Virus record (IMG/VR): IMGVR_UViG_3300025133_000455
Span: 1-29,486 of that record
Length of the DNA: 29,486 nucleotides
Source: a virus
Strand: one strand, 5' to 3'
Under the pieces are notes generated by a model, which saw nothing but the letters and a program-made list of their open reading frames with translations, did not search any database and was not told the DNA's origin. This document shows, in pieces, positions 13,448 to 19,861 of this stretch. Position numbers and translations under genes: made by a program. Position 1 is the stretch's first letter. Every line of letters starts with the position of its first letter.

Positions 13448-14482
13448 ATGGCAGTGCCAAGTAAATATCAAGCAAAAGAAGTATTAAACAAAGTTTTAAA
13501 CTCAGGTGAGGACGCGTTAAACGTAGATATAGATAACGTAACACTGACCACTGAAGGTGGCGACGTAGCAATAGACGTTGCTTTAGATAAAGCTAACGAT
13601 AGTGTTACTATATATGCTAACACAGCAGCAGATGGTAGTGGTGATAGTACCGTTCCATTGGTTGACGCAGCTGGTAATTTACAAATAGATATTGTATCAT
13701 CTGCTTTACCTTCTGGTGGAGCAACGGCAGCAAATCAATCTACAATAATCGGTCACGTAGATGGAATCGAAACTTTAATAACATCTACTAATTCAAAGAT
13801 AGATACATTTGATGCTGTATTAGATAATATACTTACAAAGAATACTGAGATAGATGCAGTATTAGATACAATTAAAACTGATACACAAGAAATAGAAGAA
13901 GCAGTAGAAACTATAGAGGGCGCTGTTAGTGGTTCAGAGATGCAAGTTGATGTAGTTGCTTCTTTACCAGCTGGTAGTGCAGCTATCGGTAAGTTAGCAG
14001 CAAATAGCGGTGTGGATATTGGAGACGTAGATGTAACTAGTGTTGTACCAGGTACTGGTGCTACTAACCTTGGTAAAGCTATTCAAAGTGCTCAGGGAAG
14101 TACAGATACAGGTGTTGCAGCTTTAGCTGTAAGAAATGATGCTTTAGCTGACCTATCAGGAGCTGATGGTGACTACACTCCACTACAAGTCAATAAGACT
14201 GGAGCTTTAAACGTAACAGAAAACACAGGTTATCTTGGAGCAATATTTGAAGATGGAACTGATAATATAACAAGTAAAAAGGTTGTAGCAATTCAATTTT
14301 TAGAAGATACAACATTCACTACATTAACTCCTGAAGATTCTTCGTATATAGGAACGGCTAGTGGTAACGGAGATGCTATTGATACAAGTAATACATTTCC
14401 ACAAGGTATGACTATATTTGGAAGATGGACTGGATTTAGGCTAGCGAGTGGTACTATAGTTGCGTATCAAGGTGATTGGTAA
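13448..14482 (+). CDS. Fibre-like virion structural protein (344 aa)
   Basis: The sequence is low in complexity and rich in Asp, Ala, Thr, Ser and Gly. A basic start (about 1-17) is followed by a beta segment with DAAGNLQIDIVSSALPSGGA, a long Ile/Asp/Thr coiled coil (about 103-155) and an Ile/Val/Gly beta region. A compact end FGRWTGFRLASGTIVAYQG looks like a folded tip. This is common for phage fibres or other trimeric surface proteins near the neck and tail. No enzyme or lectin motif is visible. AGG lies upstream of the ATG. Confidence 0.6.
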   Translation: MAVPSKYQAKEVLNKVLNSGEDALNVDIDNVTLTTEGGDVAIDVALDKANDSVTIYANTAADGSGDSTVPLVDAAGNLQIDIVSSALPSGGATAANQSTIIGHVDGIETLITSTNSKIDTFDAVLDNILTKNTEIDAVLDTIKTDTQEIEEAVETIEGAVSGSEMQVDVVASLPAGSAAIGKLAANSGVDIGDVDVTSVVPGTGATNLGKAIQSAQGSTDTGVAALAVRNDALADLSGADGDYTPLQVNKTGALNVTENTGYLGAIFEDGTDNITSKKVVAIQFLEDTTFTTLTPEDSSYIGTASGNGDAIDTSNTFPQGMTIFGRWTGFRLASGTIVAYQGDW

Positions 14483-14613
14483 TGATTAGTTTAGGTTTAT
14501 CTATTCATTCGGTTGTAACTCAAGTAGCTCGTCTTGCAAGAGATATGTGGAACTCTACTAACCTTAATGACATATGGGAAAATGAACAAAGGAATTGGGA
14601 TGATATTATTTAA
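14482..14613 (+). CDS. Small hypothetical protein (43 aa)
   Basis: The frame starts MISLGLSIHSVVTQVARLA and ends in a tryptophan- and acid-rich tail (MWNSTNLNDIWENEQRNWDD). The ATG shares one base with the stop of the fibre-like gene, the typical TAATG coupling of this genome. An amphipathic N-terminal helix followed by a polar tail suggests a small virion or chaperone-type peptide, but no family is recognised. Its tail is followed 24 bases later by the next fibre gene. Confidence 0.62.
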   Translation: MISLGLSIHSVVTQVARLARDMWNSTNLNDIWENEQRNWDDII

Positions 14614-14637
14614 AATTTATAGATCGAGGAAAATATA

Positions 14638-16254
14638 ATGGCAACATTAGCAGGAAATACGATAGCGTCAACTTATCCGCTATTGTTAAAAATAGATTCA
14701 AGTGGTATTGATGGAACATTAAGAGCTGTAGAGGATGGTGACGGAACTGATTCAGCTCTATCAATAGCTACAGATAGTGTATTAGTAAAAGGAGATGGTG
14801 TAAAATTATATTTTTACGATGCTGATGGCGGTGAACATATATCAGCTGATGCTTCTGGAAATTTAACAATAGGAGCTGCTGTTGATATTATTTTAGCTGG
14901 AACAGCAGTAAATATAACTGCTGACACTATTGATTTATCAGATGCAACAAAAGATGTAACATTAAATGCAGCAGTAGATGCTCTAAACTTTGATTCTAAT
15001 ACGCTTTCAATAGATGCTTCAAATAATCGGATAGGAATTGGAACTGCGGCACCTACTGAAGCTCTAACAGTATCTTATGGTATTGGAACGGAGTCTACTC
15101 TTACTGGTGTTTTAGCCCTTGAAGGGACAGATACTTTAGGCTCAAATATGGTCTCTGGTTCTGGGCCATCATTAGATTTTAGAATACCTACAAACACAGG
15201 TGCAACTCATGTAGCTGCGAGAATTGGCTGTCCAAGAGAAGGTGGGGATGAAGATGCTAATGCTGGAACATTGTCATTTTATACTGCAAGCACTAAGAAT
15301 GCAACTGCTACAGAGAAAATGACCATTTTAAAGGGAGGCAATGTCGGAATTGGAACAACTGCACCATCAGTTGACTTGGTTGTTTCTAATGGTGGTGCTA
15401 ATGGAATAGAGTTAAATGCAGGAGCAAGTGCAAGCACGATTGGTGCTTTTAATAGAAGCACATCTTCTTATACAGACCTTACTCTTGAGACTGCTAAAGT
15501 AACTTTTGCTCCACAAGGCACTAATCCAGTAGTTATAGACCAAGGTGCAAATGACGGAGAAGCTCTTTCCTTAAAATCAAGCGATGTAGCTCACGGAGTT
15601 ACTGACAGAACAGAAACAGATACTTATGGTTATATAAGTAAAGCCGTGTCAGCTAGTGGGGGAGTGTTTCTTGGTGGATTAAGTGAAAGTGAGATAGGAA
15701 TAACTTTAGATGCCACAAGCACCGCTGATGTTACTGATAAAAATACATCTGCAAATGGAAATGTTCTTGTTCGTGCCAGAAAAAGGGATGGAACAGGAGA
15801 TGGTCAAGTTGGTTCAAACGCCAATCTTGTAGCAATCGAAAATTATGATACGACTCTTTTTCTATTTGATGCTGAAGGACAAATGCACGCAACAGTTGCA
15901 AGTACAACTTTCGATGCTTATAATGACGCTCAACTTGTTCGAGCTTATGACATTTCACATGGAAAAGGTGTGATTGAATCAAAGTTTGACCAATTCATTG
16001 ATTATAATCATGAAACACTTGCTAAACTAAAACTTGTCGGTAGGGAAAAAGATGGAACACCGAATCGCATGGTAAATGTAACTGGTATGCAACATCTTCA
16101 TAATGGCGCAATCTGGCAGCAATATACCGAAATGCAGAAGATGAAAGAGTTGATGTACGATACGATGGTTGAAATGCTTGGTAAAGAAAAAGCAGATAAT
16201 AAACTTAAAGACCATGATATTAAATTACTTGATAACAAAACTTTGCTAAACTAA
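14638..16254 (+). CDS. Tail fibre or spike with GIGTxxP repeats (538 aa)
   Basis: The first 130 residues are Asp/Ala/Thr-rich beta repeats (DADGGEHISADASGNLTIG). NRIGIGTAAP (about 130-139) and GNVGIGTTAP (about 234-243) mark units typical of phage fibres and spikes that often precede an S74 chaperone domain. A middle beta region is followed by a charged helical C-terminus (about 440-538) that includes FDQFIDYNHETLAKLKLVG and HLHNGAIWQQYTEMQKMK. I see no S74 SD...LK signature, so folding may rely on this unusual helical tail instead. It is the likely host-binding protein. AGG precedes the ATG. Confidence 0.7.
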   Translation: MATLAGNTIASTYPLLLKIDSSGIDGTLRAVEDGDGTDSALSIATDSVLVKGDGVKLYFYDADGGEHISADASGNLTIGAAVDIILAGTAVNITADTIDLSDATKDVTLNAAVDALNFDSNTLSIDASNNRIGIGTAAPTEALTVSYGIGTESTLTGVLALEGTDTLGSNMVSGSGPSLDFRIPTNTGATHVAARIGCPREGGDEDANAGTLSFYTASTKNATATEKMTILKGGNVGIGTTAPSVDLVVSNGGANGIELNAGASASTIGAFNRSTSSYTDLTLETAKVTFAPQGTNPVVIDQGANDGEALSLKSSDVAHGVTDRTETDTYGYISKAVSASGGVFLGGLSESEIGITLDATSTADVTDKNTSANGNVLVRARKRDGTGDGQVGSNANLVAIENYDTTLFLFDAEGQMHATVASTTFDAYNDAQLVRAYDISHGKGVIESKFDQFIDYNHETLAKLKLVGREKDGTPNRMVNVTGMQHLHNGAIWQQYTEMQKMKELMYDTMVEMLGKEKADNKLKDHDIKLLDNKTLLN

Positions 16255-16266
16255 TAGGAGAATATA

Positions 16267-16473
16267 ATGGCAAAAGAAATAACAATTAGTATGGCAGATT
16301 CGCAGTTTGAAACTCTGCAAGAAGCATACGCAAAAGATGATGATTCAGTCGAAAAAGCCGATGTTGATGTGACTTATGTAAAAACCAGATGGGTGAATTT
16401 TTTAAAAGCAAAAATTCGTAATTATGATGAAAAAGTTCAAGAAGTAACATATTCATCATTTGACCCGTCTTAA
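16267..16473 (+). CDS. Small acidic hypothetical protein (68 aa)
   Basis: The protein has a strand-helix start (EITISMADSQFETLQEAYAKDDD) and a second helical half (VKTRWVNFLKAKIRNYDEKVQ). There are no cysteines or membrane segment. AGGAG lies 7 bases before the ATG, 12 bases after the fibre gene. It might be a fibre assembly helper given the position, or the first gene of the lysis region. No family is recognised. Confidence 0.62.
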   Translation: MAKEITISMADSQFETLQEAYAKDDDSVEKADVDVTYVKTRWVNFLKAKIRNYDEKVQEVTYSSFDPS

Positions 16474-16477
16474 ATAA

Positions 16478-16786
16478 ATGGGTAAAGCATTTACTTGGTT
16501 TGTTGTTGGCATGATGTCTGCATTTGTTCTTGTAGAAATTTTTGATGGCAAACCTGCTAAAAAGGTTAATTATTACAGACACGACTATTATCGTGTAAGG
16601 TATATATATGAGCCTTATCCATTTACAAGAACATATAATCAGATAGATACTTTTAATAATCGCAGACCACATAATAATAGTGGTGGGTACAATAGAAGTA
16701 GTGGAGAAAATAGAACGAATACACAAACTCAAACATTTGACCATACACCACAACAAAGAACAGAATCGTGGGGTACTAAAAACTAA
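16478..16786 (+). CDS. N-terminally anchored polar protein (102 aa)
   Basis: Residues 5-22 (FTWFVVGMMSAFVLVEIF) form a membrane segment or uncleaved signal, followed by a Tyr/Arg-rich region (KVNYYRHDYYRVRYIYEPYP) and an Asn/Ser/Thr/Gln-rich tail of probable disorder. The topology would put a long polar domain outside the inner membrane. No strong ribosome site is visible before the ATG, which lies only 4 bases from the previous stop. It opens a run of small membrane proteins leading to the endolysin. Function is unknown. Confidence 0.58.
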   Translation: MGKAFTWFVVGMMSAFVLVEIFDGKPAKKVNYYRHDYYRVRYIYEPYPFTRTYNQIDTFNNRRPHNNSGGYNRSSGENRTNTQTQTFDHTPQQRTESWGTKN

Positions 16787-16935
16787 TGGCTTGGTTTTAT
16801 TTACATTGCACAGTCGCAGTAATAGTTTTAATAACAGATGCTCAAGGTACGTTTGAACCTTTTATGCATAAGTGGGAAAAGAAATTAGGGATACCAGTTC
16901 CTGAAAAAGTTGAAAAGGAAGAAATTGATGGCTAA
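16786..16935 (+). CDS. Small membrane or exported peptide (49 aa)
   Basis: MAWFYLHCTVAVIVLITDA gives a hydrophobic N-terminus that could be a signal peptide or anchor; the rest (FEPFMHKWEKKLGIPVPEK and an acidic end) is soluble. The ATG shares a base with the previous stop and the frame overlaps the next gene by 8 bases, so it fits the coupled operon. No family is recognised; its place suggests a lysis or envelope role. Confidence 0.58.
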   Translation: MAWFYLHCTVAVIVLITDAQGTFEPFMHKWEKKLGIPVPEKVEKEEIDG

Positions 16936-17278
16936 AGAATTAAGCGAAGAAAAGATATTAGGTTCAAAGTTTACCTTATCTTTGCAGACGATGATATTTC
17001 TTGGTTCAGGACTTGTCAGTCTAATTGGAATGTGGTATGCATTACAAGCAGACATACAAGAGGCTAAAGAATTACCTGTCCCTGTATCTTTATTTTCTCA
17101 AGAATATCCAAGTAAAGCAGAAGGTTATAACTGGAGTCCTAGTTATGAACAATATAAGCAACAAGTGGGTAATCTTCAAGAAACACAAGATGAGATTTAC
17201 GAAATGGTTGAAGAGTTACAAGAAGAGATTGAACAATTAAAGCAACAAGTTATTAATCTTAGGATTGCAGTACAATGA
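16928..17278 (+). CDS. Membrane-anchored coiled-coil protein (116 aa)
   Basis: A membrane segment at about 15-41 (FTLSLQTMIFLGSGLVSLIGMWYAL) is followed by a linker with FSQEYPSKAEGYNWSPSYEQY and a charged coiled coil (about 80-116: ETQDEIYEMVEELQEEIEQL). AAGGAAG sets the start at ATG 16928; an upstream in-frame TTG is less likely. The topology (one membrane pass plus periplasmic or cytoplasmic coil) resembles inner-membrane spanin subunits or holin partners, but no sequence family is recognised. It overlaps the thioredoxin-like gene by 4 bases. Confidence 0.6.
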   Translation: MAKELSEEKILGSKFTLSLQTMIFLGSGLVSLIGMWYALQADIQEAKELPVPVSLFSQEYPSKAEGYNWSPSYEQYKQQVGNLQETQDEIYEMVEELQEEIEQLKQQVINLRIAVQ

Positions 17279-17670
17279 GGTGGCTACTATTACTAACATT
17301 AGCCTTTGCTCAGCCTGCACAACAAGTCGTGAACGATGACAATTTTTACGGAGCAATCTATAAAGGAATGCATTTAGTAAGGTTTACTGCTGAATGGTCA
17401 GATGATAATAAGCAGAATTTTTATCAAGGTAAGTTTATTGTAGATGGAGATAGTGCTTATCATGGATGTATGATGATGATACTTCCATCAAAGAATGTTC
17501 CAGAAACAGTAAGAAAATTAAGATTAAGAAACTTTCCAAGTGTTGTTTTATTTAAAGATGGTAAGAAGAAAAAAGTTTGGAAAGCTGATTTTGATGGTAA
17601 GTTAGATTTAACAACAGAACAAGTACGAAAATCTATTGATTGGCATTCGGCAGTTTTGAAAGGGAAATAA
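17275..17670 (+). CDS. Exported thioredoxin-fold protein without CxxC
   Basis: Residues 1-15 (MRWLLLLTLAFAQPA) look like a cleaved signal peptide, so the protein acts outside the cytoplasm. The body follows a thioredoxin pattern: LVRFTAEW strand, SDDNKQNF in place of the usual CxxCK active-site helix, and NFPSVVLFKDGKK with the cis-proline and strands 4-5. The redox pair is absent, with only one cysteine (C65 in YHGCMMM), so it cannot be a normal oxidoreductase; it may bind or scaffold another protein. The ATG overlaps the previous stop (ATGA). Inside a lysis region, it may affect envelope proteins. Confidence 0.68.
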   Translation: MRWLLLLTLAFAQPAQQVVNDDNFYGAIYKGMHLVRFTAEWSDDNKQNFYQGKFIVDGDSAYHGCMMMILPSKNVPETVRKLRLRNFPSVVLFKDGKKKKVWKADFDGKLDLTTEQVRKSIDWHSAVLKGK

Positions 17671-17889
17671 TTGAAAAAAGATAGTATAGATAGGTTTTTA
17701 CAAACATTAATTAATCTAACTGGATTAGCTGGTATTGTTTATATAGTTATGATTATGTCTTCTTGTGATGACAATATTTATATAGCAAACTATAATAAAG
17801 ATTTTGAAGAAATAAATCAGAAAATATTTGAAGTTGATTCGCTATTAAGAACAATTAATATGGAAATAGATTCACTAAATGCCCAATAA
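17671..17889 (+). CDS. Possible small lipoprotein or anchored coil (72 aa), TTG start
   Basis: A hydrophobic stretch at 16-29 (NLTGLAGIVYIVMI) leads to MSSC, a lipobox-like site with C32; the residues after it are DDN, and an Asp in the second position usually favours inner-membrane retention. The rest is a short coiled coil (FEEINQKIFEVDSLLRTINMEIDSL). TTG directly follows the previous stop, with AAAGGGA just before it. It could be an outer- or inner-membrane spanin-like subunit. The lipobox is imperfect, so a simple membrane anchor is equally possible. Confidence 0.5.
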   Translation: MKKDSIDRFLQTLINLTGLAGIVYIVMIMSSCDDNIYIANYNKDFEEINQKIFEVDSLLRTINMEIDSLNAQ

Positions 17890-18160
17890 AACAAAAGGAA
17901 TTAGTGAAGATGCTCAAGTACATATTAGCGTAGCCTTTTTAATTAAGGCGATGTTAGCAGTAGGTGTTGTTACTGGAAGTTGGTATCAAGCACAAATGAA
18001 ATTTCAAGAAATAAGTATAAGATTAAATGATATTGAAGATAGAGTTACTGTATTGACTTCATCTGTTCAAGGGATGGAACAAGACCACTTAAACGAGTTG
18101 GAAGAAGAAGTCAAAGAGCAGAGAAGTCTATTACAGAAAATGGGAATAAAAAAACCGTAA
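17879..18160 (+). CDS. Membrane-anchored coiled-coil protein (93 aa)
   Basis: A polar start is followed by a membrane segment at 16-36 (HISVAFLIKAMLAVGVVTGSW), then a long charged coil (MKFQEISIRLNDIEDRVTVL... LNELEEEVKEQRSLLQKM). The start overlaps the previous gene by 11 bases. The layout is almost the same as that of the protein at 16928, though the sequences differ. It may be an inner-membrane spanin-type or holin-associated protein. Confidence 0.6.
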   Translation: MPNKTKGISEDAQVHISVAFLIKAMLAVGVVTGSWYQAQMKFQEISIRLNDIEDRVTVLTSSVQGMEQDHLNELEEEVKEQRSLLQKMGIKKP

Positions 18161-18174
18161 ACAAAGGAGTTAAA

Positions 18175-18402
18175 ATGGCTAAAACAGAAAAAGAACAGCC
18201 TGTACTTAAGATAGACGATAAAGAATACGATATTGAATCAATGAATAATGAACAAAAATCAATGATAAATCACATAGCTGATCTTGATAGAAAGTTACAA
18301 TCAAGTGAATTTAATTTGATTCAATTACGATTTGGAAGACAAGCATTTGTAGATGCTTTGAAAGCTTCTATTGATGAAAGCGACAGTAAAGAAGCAGAGT
18401 GA
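18175..18402 (+). CDS. DUF6447-like helical protein (75 aa)
   Basis: KIDDKEYDIESMNNEQKSMI (12-31) followed by a helical HIADLDRKLQSSEFNLIQL segment and FGRQAFVDALKASI (52-66) fits the pattern of a small family often seen in marine and other aquatic phages (DUF6447 as I recall it). Its function is unknown. It lacks a membrane segment, unlike its neighbours. AAAGGAG before the ATG is strong. It overlaps the next gene by 29 bases. Confidence 0.68.
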   Translation: MAKTEKEQPVLKIDDKEYDIESMNNEQKSMINHIADLDRKLQSSEFNLIQLRFGRQAFVDALKASIDESDSKEAE

Positions 18403-18550
18403 TATAATAGATAAAGCCATAGTCTCGGCTATGATGATTGAATCTATTATAATCGCTTTTAGTATTAGAGAAGATATGTTTTTAACTGTAGCTCTGGGAG
18501 CTTTAGTTATAATAGGATTAAGAGCAACCAAAAAGGTTTTAAATGATTGA
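18374..18550 (+). CDS. Small membrane protein, holin-like (58 aa)
   Basis: MKATVKKQSDIIDKAIVSAM begins an amphipathic segment, followed by hydrophobic residues 20-31 (MMIESIIIAFSI) and a second stretch at 35-49 (MFLTVALGALVIIGL), with a basic C-terminus. This could be one or two membrane passes. The frame overlaps both neighbours by 29 and 8 bases, filling a 140-base gap that would otherwise be empty. Size and topology suit a small holin or pinholin-like protein, but no family is recognised. An ATG at 18431 would make a shorter version of about 39 residues. Confidence 0.6.
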   Translation: MKATVKKQSDIIDKAIVSAMMIESIIIAFSIREDMFLTVALGALVIIGLRATKKVLND

Positions 18551-18857
18551 CTCTAAGGTTTTAAGTTTATATGCAGAATATGGTGCAATAGGTATTATAG
18601 TATTTTTATTCGTTATGATGATAATGAATTTAATTAAAAGCCAAAAATTGCAGAATGAAGACTTAGATTTAATTAGGCAGTCAATTATTAAAGCTGAGAC
18701 TAAGTCGGCTAATGTGGAAAGTATTGTTTTAAAGATGTTAGACAGATGGAATAAATCAGATGATACATCTGCAAGACATAGGGAAGATATTGTAAAAGAA
18801 TTGAATGACGTAACAGATGACTTATCATATTTAAAAGGTAGGATTAACGGAAAATGA
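18543..18857 (+). CDS. Membrane-anchored coiled-coil protein (104 aa)
   Basis: After a short polar start, residues 12-32 (YGAIGIIVFLFVMMIMNLIKS) form one membrane segment; the rest is a charged coil (LQNEDLDLIRQSIIKAETKS... EDIVKELNDVTDDLSYLKG). It starts inside the previous gene and its stop overlaps the next start as ATGA, so all three are coupled. Layout resembles holin-associated or XhlA-partner proteins. It is the third N-terminal-anchor plus coil protein in this region. Confidence 0.62.
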   Translation: MIDSKVLSLYAEYGAIGIIVFLFVMMIMNLIKSQKLQNEDLDLIRQSIIKAETKSANVESIVLKMLDRWNKSDDTSARHREDIVKELNDVTDDLSYLKGRINGK

Positions 18858-19108
18858 ATAAAGTTGATATAGAGAAATGGCGTTTAAACGTTGATAGTAG
18901 ACTTGAAGAATTAACTGTTATTAATGCCAAACAAAGTAGTGAGGTTAGTCATATTAAAGAAACCACTGACGAAATTAAAAGCTTGGTAAAAGAACAAAAT
19001 GGAAGAGTTCGAGTTTTAGAATCATCCGTATCTAAGATACAGGGTGTTGGCTCTATGTTTGTTGTTGTATTTGGCTCTTTAATAAGTTGGTTATTTAAAG
19101 GGGAATAG
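18854..19108 (+). CDS. XhlA-like haemolysin/holin partner (84 aa)
   Basis: A coiled coil fills residues 1-60 (EKWRLNVDSRLEELTVINAK, then a KETTDEIKSLVKEQNGRV heptad stretch), and a membrane segment ends the protein (GSMFVVVFGSLISWLFKGE, about 66-84). Coil first and anchor last is the topology of the XhlA haemolysin family, which works with holins and endolysins in Bacillus prophages. This is the reverse of the preceding coil proteins. The ATGA overlap with the previous gene suggests equal production. Confidence 0.65.
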   Translation: MNKVDIEKWRLNVDSRLEELTVINAKQSSEVSHIKETTDEIKSLVKEQNGRVRVLESSVSKIQGVGSMFVVVFGSLISWLFKGE

Positions 19109-19110
19109 TA

Positions 19111-19302
19111 ATGAGTGATATTATAAGTACGATTACAGGTAATTATGTAGGAATTATATCAGCAGTCGCAAGTATTGTTGGCGGCTTTGCTGTTATAGCT
19201 TCAATAACACCAAATAAAAGTGACGATAGAATTGTTCAGATTCTTTTAGATATTGTCAATTTCTTGGGTGCTAATTTTGGTAAAGCGTCAAATAATAAAT
19301 AA
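19111..19302 (+). CDS. Small membrane protein, holin candidate (63 aa)
   Basis: Residues 9-32 (TGNYVGIISAVASIVGGFAVIASI) are one membrane segment, followed by a conserved-looking soluble part NKSDDRIVQILLDIVNFLG and a basic end. GGGGAA before the ATG is a fair ribosome site. Similar proteins with an NKsDDxIVxxLLxIvNxLG tail are found next to phage endolysins. Its position two genes before the endolysin makes it a holin candidate. Confidence 0.62.
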   Translation: MSDIISTITGNYVGIISAVASIVGGFAVIASITPNKSDDRIVQILLDIVNFLGANFGKASNNK

Positions 19303-19316
19303 AAAAAAGGAAAGAA

Positions 19317-19469
19317 ATGTTAAAAATATTGGTAAAGAAATTAGTAAAAAAAGTTGGTATGGTTAACTTACTTTTATTAATTGGTGATACAGCTGTAAAA
19401 GCAACGAAGTCTAAAAAAGATGATAAGGTTTGGGCTGAAGTAAAGGTACTATTGGAGACTTTTTCATAA
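19317..19469 (+). CDS. Small basic membrane-associated protein (50 aa)
   Basis: MLKILVKKLVKKVGMVNLLL is an amphipathic, basic helix followed by a soluble DDKVWAEVKVLLETFS tail. AAGGAAAG is 5 bases before the ATG and the stop overlaps the endolysin start by one base. The helix could bind or disturb the membrane. It is directly coupled to the endolysin and may belong to lysis control. No family is recognised with certainty. Confidence 0.68.
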   Translation: MLKILVKKLVKKVGMVNLLLLIGDTAVKATKSKKDDKVWAEVKVLLETFS

Positions 19470-19861
19470 TGCCAAAGTTTAGCACAAAGAGCAGGTCTAA
19501 ATTACATACTTGTGATGAAAGATTAATTGGTTTGTTTAACGAAGTAGTTAAGCATTTTGATTGCACAATCATAGAAGGTCATCGTGGGAAGGAAAAGCAG
19601 AATGAAGCGTATAACAAAGGCAATAGTAAACTTAAGTTTCCTAACGGTAAACACAATAAAAGCCCTAGTATTGCTGTTGATGTGGCTCCCTATCCCATTG
19701 ATTGGAATGACCGTGATAGGTTCCATTATTTTAGTGGATTCGTTTTGGGCATTGCTTCGCAAATGGGGTTAAATATTCGCTGGGGCGGAGACTGGGATCA
19801 GGATACCCATACTAAAGATAATAAGTTTGATGATTTGGTACACTTTGAGATAAAGGAATAA
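19469..19861 (+). CDS. M15-family endolysin (peptidoglycan peptidase)
   Basis: The protein has the zinc site of the M15 family: H62 and D71 in the GKHNKSPSIAVDVAPYP segment (60-75), and DDLVHFE (121-127) with catalytic D122 and ligand H125. EGHRG (36-40) is the typical beta-strand turn before the active site. M15 phage enzymes cut L-Ala-D-Glu or related peptide bonds in the cell wall. At 130 residues it is a single catalytic domain without a cell-wall-binding part, common for Gram-negative hosts. No signal peptide is visible, so it needs a holin, probably from the run of small membrane genes just upstream. Confidence 0.9.
   Translation: MPKFSTKSRSKLHTCDERLIGLFNEVVKHFDCTIIEGHRGKEKQNEAYNKGNSKLKFPNGKHNKSPSIAVDVAPYPIDWNDRDRFHYFSGFVLGIASQMGLNIRWGGDWDQDTHTKDNKFDDLVHFEIKE

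Noticed and set aside
16286-16756. 156-codon open frame on the minus strand
   Set aside because: It lies opposite two + strand genes that have good context and overlaps. Its product is rich in His, Cys and Ile in the manner of antisense AT-rich frames, and it has no convincing ribosome site.
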